Part shown: positions 17,669-25,106 of the stretch, piece after piece | How the letters are laid out: every line of letters begins with the position of its first letter | Numbering within the stretch: position 1 is the first letter of the stretch | NCBI GenBank assembly: GCA_001939945.1 | Contig: MOEB01000046.1 | Span: 1-34,247, forward strand | DNA length: 34,247 nucleotides | Direction: 5' to 3' | DNA from: Aerophototrophica crusticola | GTDB lineage: Bacteria; Pseudomonadota; Alphaproteobacteria; Azospirillales; Azospirillaceae | Notes under the pieces: model-generated | Database searches by the model: none | Seen by the model: only the letters and a program-made list of their open reading frames with translations | What the model was told of the DNA's origin: nothing | Translations under genes and position numbers: made by a program

Positions 17669-17968
17669 TCAGCAATCCCCTCCGCCGCTGCCGCCGCCGT
17701 CACCGCCGGCGTCGCAGTCGGCCGAACCCTTTCCCCCGCCGGCATAGGCGCCGGCCAGGGCCAATTCCCCGCCGCTTCCACCGTCGGCGGCCTTGGCGCG
17801 GCGGGCCCGGCGGGGCTGGCGTATGCCCTCCAGCGTGGCCAGCGTGCGCTGCTGGCGGCGATGGGCGCTCAGGCTCAGCAGCATGAGCCCCAGCAGCACC
17901 ACGGCGGCGATGCCGTAGCTGCCCCAGACATAGAGGGCGTAGCCGCCCATGGCGAAGAACTCGGCCAT
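17669..17968 (-). CDS. ccmD: Heme exporter protein CcmD with long Gly-rich tail
   Basis: CcmD is a small bitopic membrane protein that helps release holo-CcmE from CcmABC. The N-terminal half is typical: EFFAMGGYALYVWGSYGIAAV, a transmembrane helix at about 8-32, and a basic segment SAHRRQQRTLATLE. The protein then continues for some 50 residues of Ala/Gly/Asp-rich sequence ending GGSGGGDC, making 99 residues where 45-70 is usual. AGGGA stands upstream of ATG 17968. Position between ccmC and ccmE supports the call. Confidence 0.88.
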   Translation of the reverse strand: MAEFFAMGGYALYVWGSYGIAAVVLLGLMLLSLSAHRRQQRTLATLEGIRQPRRARRAKAADGGSGGELALAGAYAGGGKGSADCDAGGDGGGSGGGDC

Positions 17969-18080
17969 CACAGTCCCTGGACCCGGCCGGGCGGCAGGCT
18001 GCCGCCAAGCCCGTGGATATATGTCGATCGGTAGGAGGCCCTGCCAGACGGGGCGACGGCGGGTCGCATGGTCGCCCCCG

Positions 18081-18809
18081 TCACTCGGCCGCCTGGGAGG
18101 CCTGGGCCAGGCGCAGGGCCTGGACCTTGCGCGCCAGCAGCTCGGCCCGCATGCGGGTGATCACGACGGCGGCGAAATAGGCCTTGAAGGCGATGGCCAG
18201 GGCCAGCAGCGGCCACAGCATGTCGGCATGGATGGTGGGCCCGCCCATGCGGAACACGCTGGCGGGCTGGTGCAGAGTGTTCCACCAGTCCACGGAGAAC
18301 TTGATGATCGGCACGTTGACCGCGCCCACCAGCAGCAGGATGCAGCCCGCCCGGTTGCCGCGGGTCGGGTCGTCGAAGGCGTCCACCAGGGCCATGTAGC
18401 CCAGGTAGAGGAAGAACAGGATCAGCACGCTGGTCAGCCGCGCGTCCCACACCCACCAGGTGCCCCACATGGGCTCGCCCCAGAGGGACCCGGTGGCGAG
18501 GCAGACCAGGGTGAAGCCGGCCCCCAGCGGGGCCGCGGCCCGCGCATAGACCTCCGCCAGCGGGTGGCGCCAGATCAGCGCCACGGCGGCGGCCACGGCC
18601 ATGGAGCTGTAGACGAACAGGCTCATCCACGCCGCGGGCACGTGGATGTACATGATCCGCACCGTGTCGCCCTGCTGGTAATCGGGCGGGCTGGCCACCA
18701 GGGCCCAGTACAGGCCGGCGACGAAGCCGATCACGGCGATGCCCGCCGCCCAGGGTTGGACCACGGCGGCGAGGCGGAGGAAGCGGGCGGGGTTGGCGAA
18801 GCGGTGCAT
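18081..18809 (-). CDS. ccmC: Heme exporter membrane protein CcmC
   Basis: CcmC presents heme to CcmE. The 242-residue product has six transmembrane segments, the periplasmic WWD motif MWGTWWVWDARLTS (about 114-127) and the two axial histidine regions (MYIHVPAAW near 56 and HADMLWP). Start 18809 (MHRFANPARFLRLA) gives the common N-terminus. An ATG at 18836 would add nine residues, and neither has a clear ribosome site. This is the first gene of the visible operon; 112 bases separate it from ccmD. No ccmA or ccmB lies upstream. Confidence 0.93.
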   Translation of the reverse strand: MHRFANPARFLRLAAVVQPWAAGIAVIGFVAGLYWALVASPPDYQQGDTVRIMYIHVPAAWMSLFVYSSMAVAAAVALIWRHPLAEVYARAAAPLGAGFTLVCLATGSLWGEPMWGTWWVWDARLTSVLILFFLYLGYMALVDAFDDPTRGNRAGCILLLVGAVNVPIIKFSVDWWNTLHQPASVFRMGGPTIHADMLWPLLALAIAFKAYFAAVVITRMRAELLARKVQALRLAQASQAAE

Positions 18810-18874
18810 GGCGAGGGCATATGTAGCATGGCCCATCGCCTTTTCCCACGGGGCGCGGCGCGGCCCGCGCGGAT

Positions 18875-18888
18875 TTGATCCATGTCAG
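18875..18888 (-). promoter_or_regulatory. FNR/FixK-like box candidate upstream of ccmC
   Basis: On the minus strand the sequence is CTGAC-ATGG-ATCAA, close to the TTGAT-N4-ATCAA (or TTGAC) consensus of FNR/FixK/Anr regulators. It lies 39-66 bases before the candidate ccmC starts. Oxygen-responsive control of cytochrome maturation is common, but the site is inferred from sequence alone. Confidence 0.4.
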
Positions 18889-19048
18889 GGAACCGGTGGG
18901 TGGCCGAACCGTTTTTTTGCCCCTCCCCACCCGGATCAGGCAAATACGAAGGGGTTACCAATATCCGATCGGGCTATCCCCAACCGATCCCCAATCAAGC
19001 AAAGGAGCAGCGCAAGTATTAGCCAACATTACACGGCCCCCTGGGGGC

Positions 19049-19067
19049 GGTCGTTAGGAGGTCGTTA
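19049..19067 (+). promoter_or_regulatory. 11-base-phased direct repeat upstream of the 73-residue gene
   Basis: GGTCGTTA occurs at 19049-19056 and again at 19060-19067, start-to-start spacing 11 bases. Tandem sites one helical turn apart are typical for OmpR-type response regulators. A TGTAAT hexamer at about 19080 could be the -10 element. The 330 bases between ccmC and this gene otherwise hold the FNR-like box and no ORF I can support. Confidence 0.3.
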
Positions 19068-19139
19068 ACCGGTCTGGCGCTGTAATCACCTCATCACGAA
19101 CGCACACCGCCAAACGCCAGACTGGAAAGGATCAAGACA

Positions 19140-19361
19140 ATGGCCACCATGACCTTCGCCAAGGACGTCACCGCCTCCGCCCGTATCCATCGTGAGGTCC
19201 TGGACCAGTTCGCCGCCATCGTCCGGTCCCACCTGTCGGAGACCCAGGACGCCTTTGCCCGGGAGAGCCTGGCCGACCTGCTGGACAGCATCTCCGAGCA
19301 GCGCGCCGGCTTCGACGCCCTGATCGCCGTCGCCGGGCCGAGCCTGAAGCTGGCCGCCTGA
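19140..19361 (+). CDS. Small helical protein of unknown function
   Basis: The 73-residue product is almost wholly predicted helix: FAKDVTASARIHREVLDQF, RSHLSETQDAFARESLADLLD and ISEQRAGFDALIAV. It has no Cys, no signal peptide and no membrane segment. The pattern is amphipathic, faintly phasin-like, but I cannot assign a family. It has its own signals: AAGGA 9 bases before ATG 19140, a possible leader hairpin (CTGGCG pairing with CGCCAG just upstream), and a strong terminator after it. That makes it a convincing monocistronic gene. Confidence 0.72.
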   Translation: MATMTFAKDVTASARIHREVLDQFAAIVRSHLSETQDAFARESLADLLDSISEQRAGFDALIAVAGPSLKLAA

Positions 19362-19392
19362 TACCAAGGCGGCAGCCGTTGGATGAGAAGCA

Positions 19393-19425
19393 GGGCGCCC
19401 CCACCGGGGCGCCCTTTCTGTTTTC
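19393..19425 (+). terminator. Rho-independent terminator of the 73-residue gene
   Basis: Stem GGGCGCCCC (19393-19401) pairs with GGGGCGCCC (19406-19414) around CACC and is followed by TTTCTGTTTT. It also lies just beyond the 3' end of the convergent usg gene. Confidence 0.88.
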
Positions 19426-19436
19426 CCTGGCGCGAC

Positions 19437-19700
19437 TCAGTGCAGGCGGAACTCCGCCCCCACCAGCTTGAACTCCGCCGGCTTGATCAATGCCTCCGAC
19501 GCCACGCGGACGCTGTGCAGCTTCCCGTCCAGGCAGCGGGACCAGAAATCCAGGAAGTGCTTGAGCTGCGGGAAGCGGGGCGCCAGGTCCAGCTCCTGCC
19601 AGATATAGGCCTGGAGCACCCCCGGGTGGTCGGGCATGTGGTAGAGGATTTCCGCCGTGGTCAGGCGGTAATCCTTGAGTTGCAAGGCGAGTGCGGCCAT
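19437..19700 (-). CDS. usg: Usg family protein
   Basis: The 87-residue product carries the family core YRLTTAEILYHMPDHPGVLQ, followed by YIWQELDLAPRFPQLKHFLDFW and GKLHSVRVA. This matches the Usg family (PF06233) conserved across alphaproteobacteria; its function is not established. It is a soluble, cytoplasmic-looking protein. GGAGG stands just before ATG 19700. It is divergent from groESL and convergent with the 73-residue gene. Confidence 0.9.
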   Translation of the reverse strand: MAALALQLKDYRLTTAEILYHMPDHPGVLQAYIWQELDLAPRFPQLKHFLDFWSRCLDGKLHSVRVASEALIKPAEFKLVGAEFRLH

Positions 19701-19838
19701 GGTCCTCCCCCGTCGATCCTTCGCAAGGATGGGCGGCCCGGCGCGATCCCTTCACTCCCCGTCGCGGGGCATGCGTCGTGCGCCTGCCCTCCCGTGGCAT
19801 TCATGCTGCCACCACATGAAGTTTCCGTGAAGGGGTTT

Positions 19839-19890
19839 GTTCTGGCTTTTCAACATGTTAGCAGCCGTGAACCGTGGCTGCTGCCAGAAC
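19839..19890. other. Nested stem-loop upstream of the groESL promoter
   Basis: GTTCTGGC (19839-19846) pairs with GCCAGAAC (19883-19890). Inside it AGCAGCC (19860-19866) pairs with GGCTGCT (19876-19882), the two stems stacking with a 13-base one-sided bulge. It lies about 60 bases before the groES -35 hexamer, in an otherwise gene-free stretch, and has no T-tract. Its role is unknown. Confidence 0.5.
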
Positions 19891-19949
19891 GGGCGGCGGG
19901 GTAGCCCCCATACCCCGGGGCAGGGATGGGGCAGGAACCGGTCCCCCTC

Positions 19950-19978
19950 TTGACAGTTCGCGCGGGCTCAATTACCTC
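19950..19978 (+). promoter_or_regulatory. groESL promoter
   Basis: CTTGACA at 19949-19955 (-35) lies 17 bases before TACCTC (19973-19978), immediately upstream of the CIRCE operator. The CTTGAC -35 suits both the housekeeping sigma factor and alphaproteobacterial RpoH. Confidence 0.65.
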
Positions 19979-19979
19979 G

Positions 19980-20006
19980 CTGGCACTCACCGCGGGTGAG
20001 TGCTAA
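19980..20006 (+). promoter_or_regulatory. CIRCE operator (HrcA binding site)
   Basis: CTGGCACTC (19980-19988), a 9-base spacer, then GAGTGCTAA (19998-20006). The right arm is perfect and the left differs from TTAGCACTC at two bases. It overlaps the expected transcription start of groESL, so HrcA would repress the operon until heat shock. Confidence 0.93.
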
Positions 20007-20055
20007 CAACAGGCTCATCCCGAGTCTCTTTTGCCTTCATAAAGGGAGAGAATTC

Positions 20056-20349
20056 ATGCGTTTCCGTCCGCTGCACGACCGCGTGGTGGTCAAGCGCGTC
20101 GAGTCCGAGCAGAAGACTGCCGGCGGCATCATCATCCCGGACACCGCCAAGGAAAAGCCCCAGGAGGGCGAGGTGGTCGCCGTGGGCCCGGGCGCCCGCG
20201 ACGAGTCCGGCAAGCTGGTCCAGCTCGACGTGAAGGCCGGTGACCGCGTGCTGTTCGGCAAGTGGTCGGGCACCGAGGTGAAGATCGACGGTGTCGAGTA
20301 CCTGATCATGAAGGAAAGCGACATCATGGGCGTGCTGAACGCCGCCTGA
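20056..20349 (+). CDS. groES: Co-chaperonin GroES
   Basis: The 97-residue product is a complete Gro[17 protein letters not shown], the mobile loop [31 protein letters not shown], and the C-terminal segment [18 protein letters not shown]. It forms the heptameric lid of the GroEL folding chamber in the cytoplasm. GGGAGAG precedes ATG 20056. It is the first gene of the CIRCE-controlled operon, with groEL starting 52 bases later. Codon use is highly biased. Confidence 0.98.
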   Translation: MRFRPLHDRVVVKRVESEQKTAGGIIIPDTAKEKPQEGEVVAVGPGARDESGKLVQLDVKAGDRVLFGKWSGTEVKIDGVEYLIMKESDIMGVLNAA

Positions 20350-20383
20350 GTCGGATCCCCCGGATCGACCTGACCCAATATAG

Positions 20384-22045
<1,662 letters not shown>

Positions 22046-22085
22046 GTCCCTGACCCCGGGGCGGGCAACCGCCCCGGGGAGCCCC

Positions 22086-22125
22086 GTAGGTCGGATTAGG
22101 GGCCTTGGCCCCGTAATCCGACGGC
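22086..22125. repeat. REP-type palindrome, GTAGGTCGGATTA family
   Basis: GTAGGTCGGATTAGGGGCC is followed by its near complement GGCCCCGTAATCCGACGGC. This type is widespread in proteobacteria. Two more copies lie at 24007-24045 and 24065-24102. Confidence 0.85.
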
Positions 22126-22137
22126 GAGAGACGAAGG

Positions 22138-22170
22138 CCCCGGCGGAGCGATCCGCCGGGGTTTTTGGTT
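22138..22170 (+). terminator. Rho-independent terminator of groESL
   Basis: A 10-bp stem CCCCGGCGGA / TCCGCCGGGG around GCGA is followed by TTTTTGGTTT. A further GC hairpin without a T-tract lies at about 22053-22080, directly after groEL. Confidence 0.92.
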
Positions 22171-22172
22171 TG

Positions 22173-22315
22173 GGTGACGCAAGGAGACCTTAACGCGACA
22201 AAGGTGACGCTTAAGGTGACGCGTGTCTCATCCCAAGAGGCTGGGATCATTGGGAAAAACGCCTTAAGGAGACTAAGGTGACGCGGTCCGAAGCATGTCA
22301 CCTTTGTCTCGTTAA
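22173..22315. repeat. AAGGTGACGC repeat cluster with long inverted ends
   Basis: GGTGACGC occurs directly at 22173, 22203, 22215 and 22277. A 19-base arm at 22190-22208 (TTAACGCGACAAAGGTGAC) is repeated inverted at 22297-22315 with one mismatch. A small hairpin TCCCA/TGGGA lies in the middle, and CTTAAGG palindromes are interspersed. No ORF is supported here. Confidence 0.7.
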
Positions 22316-22399
22316 GCCGGCCACCGGCACAGGCCTTCCCCTGGAACGCATGAAAACCCGACAAGTACAAGACCCGTCCGCCACGGGGGCGGATCGGGT

Positions 22400-22522
22400 A
22401 TGGGAGCATGGGATAGGAATATTGTCAAGATTGCGTCTGTTATTGCAAGCTCAGGTGAATCTCGCAGTTATGTGCAGGTCGCCTTAAGCAACCCACCATA
22501 CAAAATCTCTATACCGCTCTAG
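22400..22522 (+). CDS. Possible 40-residue peptide or gene remnant
   Basis: An ATG at 22400 opens a 40-codon frame encoding MGAWDRNIVKIASVIASSGE and, further on, YVQVALSNPPYKISIPL. The composition is more protein-like and more A+T-rich than chance frames in this GC-rich genome. There is no clear ribosome site (GGCGGATCGGG lies ahead of it), and no family is recognised. It may be a fragment of an imported gene. Confidence 0.25.
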   Translation: MGAWDRNIVKIASVIASSGESRSYVQVALSNPPYKISIPL

Positions 22523-22602
22523 TTTTAGGTTCGGCAATTTCTACGTGAAATCAGACAGTTAGCATGCCCTTGATCGGTTCCGGCCCGGGCACCAAAACTT
22601 GG

Positions 22603-22632
22603 TTGTGGGAGGGTAGCCAATCCACATACAAT
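22603..22632 (+). promoter_or_regulatory. Promoter candidate of the hairpin-enclosed micro-ORF
   Basis: TTGTGG (22603-22608) is separated by 18 bases from TACAAT (22627-22632). The expected start of transcription, around 22638, falls at the base of the 12-bp stem-loop at 22636-22664, so that hairpin would form the very 5' end of the RNA. Confidence 0.45.
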
Positions 22633-22635
22633 GAA

Positions 22636-22664
22636 GGCGAGCCAGACGTTGTGTCTGGCTCGCC
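22636..22664 (+). other. Perfect 12-bp stem-loop ahead of micro-ORF
   Basis: GGCGAGCCAGAC (22636-22647) and GTCTGGCTCGCC (22653-22664) pair perfectly around GTTGT. It ends 11 bases before the AGGAG ribosome site of the micro-ORF, so it leaves that site free. A protective 5' cap-like hairpin or a binding site is possible. Confidence 0.7.
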
Positions 22665-22686
22665 AAGAGCACACTAGGAGAAGACG

Positions 22687-22767
22687 ATGGCTAAGCGTCC
22701 CTTCTTCCTTGTGTTAACGGTCCCGGTTTGGCGCTGGCAGATCCAGCTCACCGTGACTTCGCACTAG
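22687..22767 (+). CDS. 26-residue hydrophobic/aromatic micro-protein
   Basis: The ATG at 22687 follows AGGAG by 6 bases, the best-spaced ribosome site in the neighbourhood. It opens a 26-codon frame ending TAG at 22765. The peptide starts MAKRPFFLVLTVPVWRWQIQ and ends LTVTSH: a basic start, a hydrophobic core FFLVLTVPVW, then Trp/Arg/Gln and a beta-prone tail. It is too short for a classic transmembrane helix but could insert in or lie on a membrane. A promoter and 5' hairpin lie before it and a 13-bp hairpin (22773-22805) after it. CACTAGGAG occurs at both ends. I recognise no family; type I toxin, leader peptide and small regulatory protein are all open. Confidence 0.45.
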   Translation: MAKRPFFLVLTVPVWRWQIQLTVTSH

Positions 22768-22772
22768 GAGGG

Positions 22773-22805
22773 GGCCAGGAAGCGGGTACCAGCCGTTTCC
22801 TGGCC
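22773..22805 (+). other. 13-bp stem-loop after micro-ORF
   Basis: GGCCAGGAAGCGG (22773-22785) pairs with CCGTTTCCTGGCC (22793-22805) with one G-U wobble around a 7-base loop. It begins 5 bases after the micro-ORF stop. There is no T-tract, so it may be a stabilising 3' end or a weak terminator. Confidence 0.65.
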
Positions 22806-23027
22806 TCTCCGGTTTCCCGTACGGAAAACTCGTACACGACATTACGTATCGCAATACGTTCTGTCACGCACAGAGTGCGTTTGAACGCTGCCGCCTGCAA
22901 TTCGCGCAGCGCACATAAAAGCAGGGGACGACGCAACAGCGCTGATTTTTCCAGTACCCATAAACTATGAAACCGCGCCAGCGCGCGCACCTGCATGCTT
23001 CGCGAAACGTCGGCAGGACGTACAAGC
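22806..23027. other. Gene-free stretch rich in short hairpins
   Basis: This stretch contains CGTATCGCAATACG, CGCACAGAGTGCG, several GCGC-centred palindromes and CAGCGCTG. It is less GC-rich than the rest of the window. Open frames cross it on both strands but none has a convincing start or composition. It could be the downstream part of the micro-ORF transcript or debris of an imported segment. Confidence 0.35.
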
Positions 23028-23930
23028 TTATCCCTTAAATACCCGCTCCCGATGCCAACGCAGGAACTGCGGATGTGGGCGGAGGTCCGGGCGGTCCGGC
23101 AACTGCAACTTCCCATCCGGCAGGAACAGGCGGCGCGCAGGTTCGGGCACATGCCGTTCCGCCACCAGCAGGCGGCAGTCGTCTGTAGCGGACACCAGTC
23201 CCCGGTCAAACATCCAATGGACCGTGGCGGAGAGGGCAAGGCCATTGCGGGGGCTGTCGGGCCCGTGTTCCGCCACCGGGCGGATGTGGGCGGCCTGGAC
23301 CTCGGCCCGGCCGCCGCCGTTGATCAGGCGAAGGCCAGTGATGGCGCAGGTGTCGTGGTAGGCTTCCTTCACCGCTGCGGCAAAGGCCGCATCCCGCACG
23401 GGACGGGCCACCAGCCGCTCGATGATCGGGCGTTCAAAGGTGGCGGGTTCGTCGGCGAAGCCGAAGGGGGTCTGACCGACAGGCGCTGTCGGCGGCTCAG
23501 GCGTGAGGATATGAGCCATGCCGGCCTGGAGGATGTCCGCATACTCCTGCTCCGTCAGCAGCCGGACAGCACGGCCAAAGGCGCCCTTGTTGGTTTCCCC
23601 ATCATCCCGCCGCAAGCCCCGTTCATAGTAGTGGCTGCCTTCCCGGAACGGCACCGGACGGACAAGGGGCAGATAACCTTCCACGAAGGCGTAGAAATGG
23701 TCTGGCAAGGTTGGGTCGGGCCGGATGCCCATCACCCGGGCCGTAGCGAAATAGGCTTGGCGGCCCCCGCGTGAGGACCGGTCACCCGTGCTTCGCCGCG
23801 GCTCATAATAGATGATCCAATCGCCGACAGCCGCCTGCGCCTGCCGCAGGTAGGTGCGGGGGAAGTGGTACTGGAATTCGGGCAGGTCGTCGTAGGTGGG
23901 ATCGACCTTGGTAGTGAAGACCGCCTTCAT
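23028..23930 (-). CDS. HNH endonuclease with possible PUA/EVE-like N-terminal domain
   Basis: The 300-residue product has a C-terminal HNH nuclease core: CAITG (195-199), AAHI (His215), RNGLALSATVHWMFDRG (Asn229, His238), the HNH_2-type pattern. The N-terminal 150 residues (YDDLPEFQYHFPRTYL, VGDWIIYYEPRR, RQAYFATARVMGI, HFYAFVEGYLPL) look like a small beta-barrel of the PUA/EVE type. Fusions of such base-reading domains to HNH are known modification-dependent (type IV-like) restriction enzymes, such as the EVE-HNH enzyme VcaM4I. The reader assignment is inference. No methylase partner is adjacent. The start at 23930 has only a weak ribosome site. Confidence 0.82.
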   Translation of the reverse strand: MKAVFTTKVDPTYDDLPEFQYHFPRTYLRQAQAAVGDWIIYYEPRRSTGDRSSRGGRQAYFATARVMGIRPDPTLPDHFYAFVEGYLPLVRPVPFREGSHYYERGLRRDDGETNKGAFGRAVRLLTEQEYADILQAGMAHILTPEPPTAPVGQTPFGFADEPATFERPIIERLVARPVRDAAFAAAVKEAYHDTCAITGLRLINGGGRAEVQAAHIRPVAEHGPDSPRNGLALSATVHWMFDRGLVSATDDCRLLVAERHVPEPARRLFLPDGKLQLPDRPDLRPHPQFLRWHRERVFKG

Positions 23931-24006
23931 CCCGATGCAAGCCGCCGTGGGGTCAACGGCAACAGCTTAGGTGGTCATATGAGAGGATGCCACTCAGGAA
24001 TGCTGT

Positions 24007-24102
24007 GTAGGTCGGATTAGCGGCTTGGCCGCGTAATCCGACGGCACTTACGCCATCGTGTTCTGTCGGATTACGGCGCCGTTGGCGCCTAATCCGACCT
24101 AC
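24007..24102. repeat. Inverted pair of GTAGGTCGGATTA-family REPs
   Basis: Copy 24007-24045 and copy 24065-24102 (reverse orientation, beginning GTCGGATTACGGCGCC and ending CCTAC) face each other across about 19 bases, a BIME-like pair. The right copy abuts the broken HTH gene fragment at 24119. Confidence 0.85.
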
Positions 24103-24118
24103 ATCTCCACCCCTCCGC

Positions 24119-24295
24119 ATCCCGCCAACGGCCGCCTTCGAGCGCGGGGAGCGGAACCCGCAGAGGCGCACCCTGAGGGATTTGCGGGCGGCGTTCGAGG
24201 CGCGGGGAGTGGTGTTCCTGGCCGACTCGGGCGGGGTGGGGGTGTATCTGCGGGCGGACGCCACCCCAGCGGCGGGGGAGCCGGCGGCGGGGTGA
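24119..24295 (+). pseudogene. C-terminal remnant of an HTH (XRE-type) regulator
   Basis: In one frame 24119-24295 encodes AAFERGERNPQRRTLRDLRA followed by AFEARGVVFLADSGGVGVYL and a short tail to a TGA. This is the ending seen in many short Cro/CI-like regulators, where recognition-helix residues (FERGERNP) lead into a helix and a GVxF/GVxL strand pair. The N-terminal half of the HTH is absent: the frame upstream runs into the REP pair at 24007-24102, with no start codon. I infer a truncated gene whose 5' part was lost when the REPs arrived or by a deletion. Confidence 0.6.
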
Positions 24296-24345
24296 GGGCC
24301 CGCCGTGTCCATCCGCTCAAATCCGTGTTCCCGGACCATGGCCGG

Positions 24346-24407
24346 GTCGGGATAAGGCTGGGGAGTCTTGCTGTCGGGATGCGGCTTCGCCTTATCCCGG
24401 CCTACGG
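24346..24407. repeat. REP-type palindrome, GGGATAAGG family
   Basis: GTCGGGATAAGG (24346-24357) and the segment 24373-24407 (GTCGGGATGCGGCTTCGCC followed by TTATCCCGGCCTACGG) form overlapping inverted repeats. The adjacent SGNH gene takes its stop codon (TAG, minus strand) from the CCGTAGG edge of this element. Confidence 0.7.
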
Positions 24408-25106
24408 TTTTTGGTGCCCTGCGTCGGACGGGATGCCTCCCTTCCCATGGGCGAAGACCGGGCTGGGGTGGGGTTGGTCCTGGGGGCGGAGGGTGTCGGG
24501 GCTGCCGTAGGGGCCGGTGGCCCAGTGGGCCAGGGCGGCGGCGATTTTGGCGCCGCCTGTGGTGCTGGGCTCGATGGGGTTGGCGTAGTCGGCGTCGTCG
24601 CCGCACAGCAGGCGGAGGTCCACCAGGGCCAGGCCGCGGGTGAAGGCGGCGCGGGTGATCACGTCGTTGAACAGGGCGAGGCCGGCGCCCACCAGCCGGT
24701 GCTGCACCGGGTCGGGGAAGCGGGCGTCGTAGATGGTGCAGAGGGCCGTGGGCAGGCGGCGGGCCAGCACGGCGTCCAGCATGGCGTGGTAATCGGCGGC
24801 GAAGCGGTCGCGGGCGTCGGCCAGGGCCAGCACCGCCTCTGCCACGCTGCGGGCCGGCTGCTCCAGGATAGAGGCTTGGCGCAAGGCGTCGTTGCCGCCG
24901 GCGCTGACGGCCAGGTGGGTGGCGTCGGCGGGGATGCGGGGGAGCTGTGCCGCCACCCCGGCAGCCACCGCCCCGTCCACCGCGGCCAGGGTGGCCCGCC
25001 AGCCCGCGGGCAGGCACGCGCCGAGCTGCCTGCCCACATCCGGCCCACCGGCCACATAGGCGCCGTTGTCGAAGATGCTGTCCCCCAGCAGAACCACATG
25101 GCCCAT
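24402..25106 (-). CDS. SGNH/GDSL hydrolase family protein
   Basis: The 234-residue product has the SGNH blocks: GDSIFDN with nucleophile Ser10, the Gly of block II in the AAVDGAVAAG region, and SAGGNDALR (block III). The last block reads NPIEPSTTGGAKIA, so Glu stands where the usual DxxH would put the catalytic His. No signal peptide is visible. The substrate is unknown; esterase or lipase activity is family-level only. The last 30 residues (DTLRPQDQPHPSPVF and onward) look like read-through into non-coding DNA, and the stop lies in a REP. The start could be 25106 or 25118. Confidence 0.8.
   Translation of the reverse strand: MGHVVLLGDSIFDNGAYVAGGPDVGRQLGACLPAGWRATLAAVDGAVAAGVAAQLPRIPADATHLAVSAGGNDALRQASILEQPARSVAEAVLALADARDRFAADYHAMLDAVLARRLPTALCTIYDARFPDPVQHRLVGAGLALFNDVITRAAFTRGLALVDLRLLCGDDADYANPIEPSTTGGAKIAAALAHWATGPYGSPDTLRPQDQPHPSPVFAHGKGGIPSDAGHQKP

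Noticed and set aside
14659..17886. Very long plus-strand open frame opposite the ccm genes
   Set aside because: It is antisense to ccmE-ccmG, is full of His/Gln/Gly/Ala runs typical of the reverse of GC-rich codons, and has no domain.
22728..22970. 80-codon plus-strand frame after the micro-ORF
   Set aside because: The start overlaps the micro-ORF, there is no ribosome site, and it runs through two hairpins.
22748..23008. Minus-strand frame beginning MQVRALARFHSLWVLEKS
   Set aside because: It is protein-like in places but lacks a ribosome site and overlaps the 3' hairpin of the micro-gene; not strong enough to call.
22400..23027. Retron or diversity-generating retroelement locus
   Set aside because: There is no reverse transcriptase gene and no template/variable repeat pair in the window.
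24303..24335. Third cruciform element copy (CCGTGTCC ... ATCCGTGTTCC)
   Set aside because: Only two loose half-units are present, with no inverted partner arm nearby; at most a decayed remnant.
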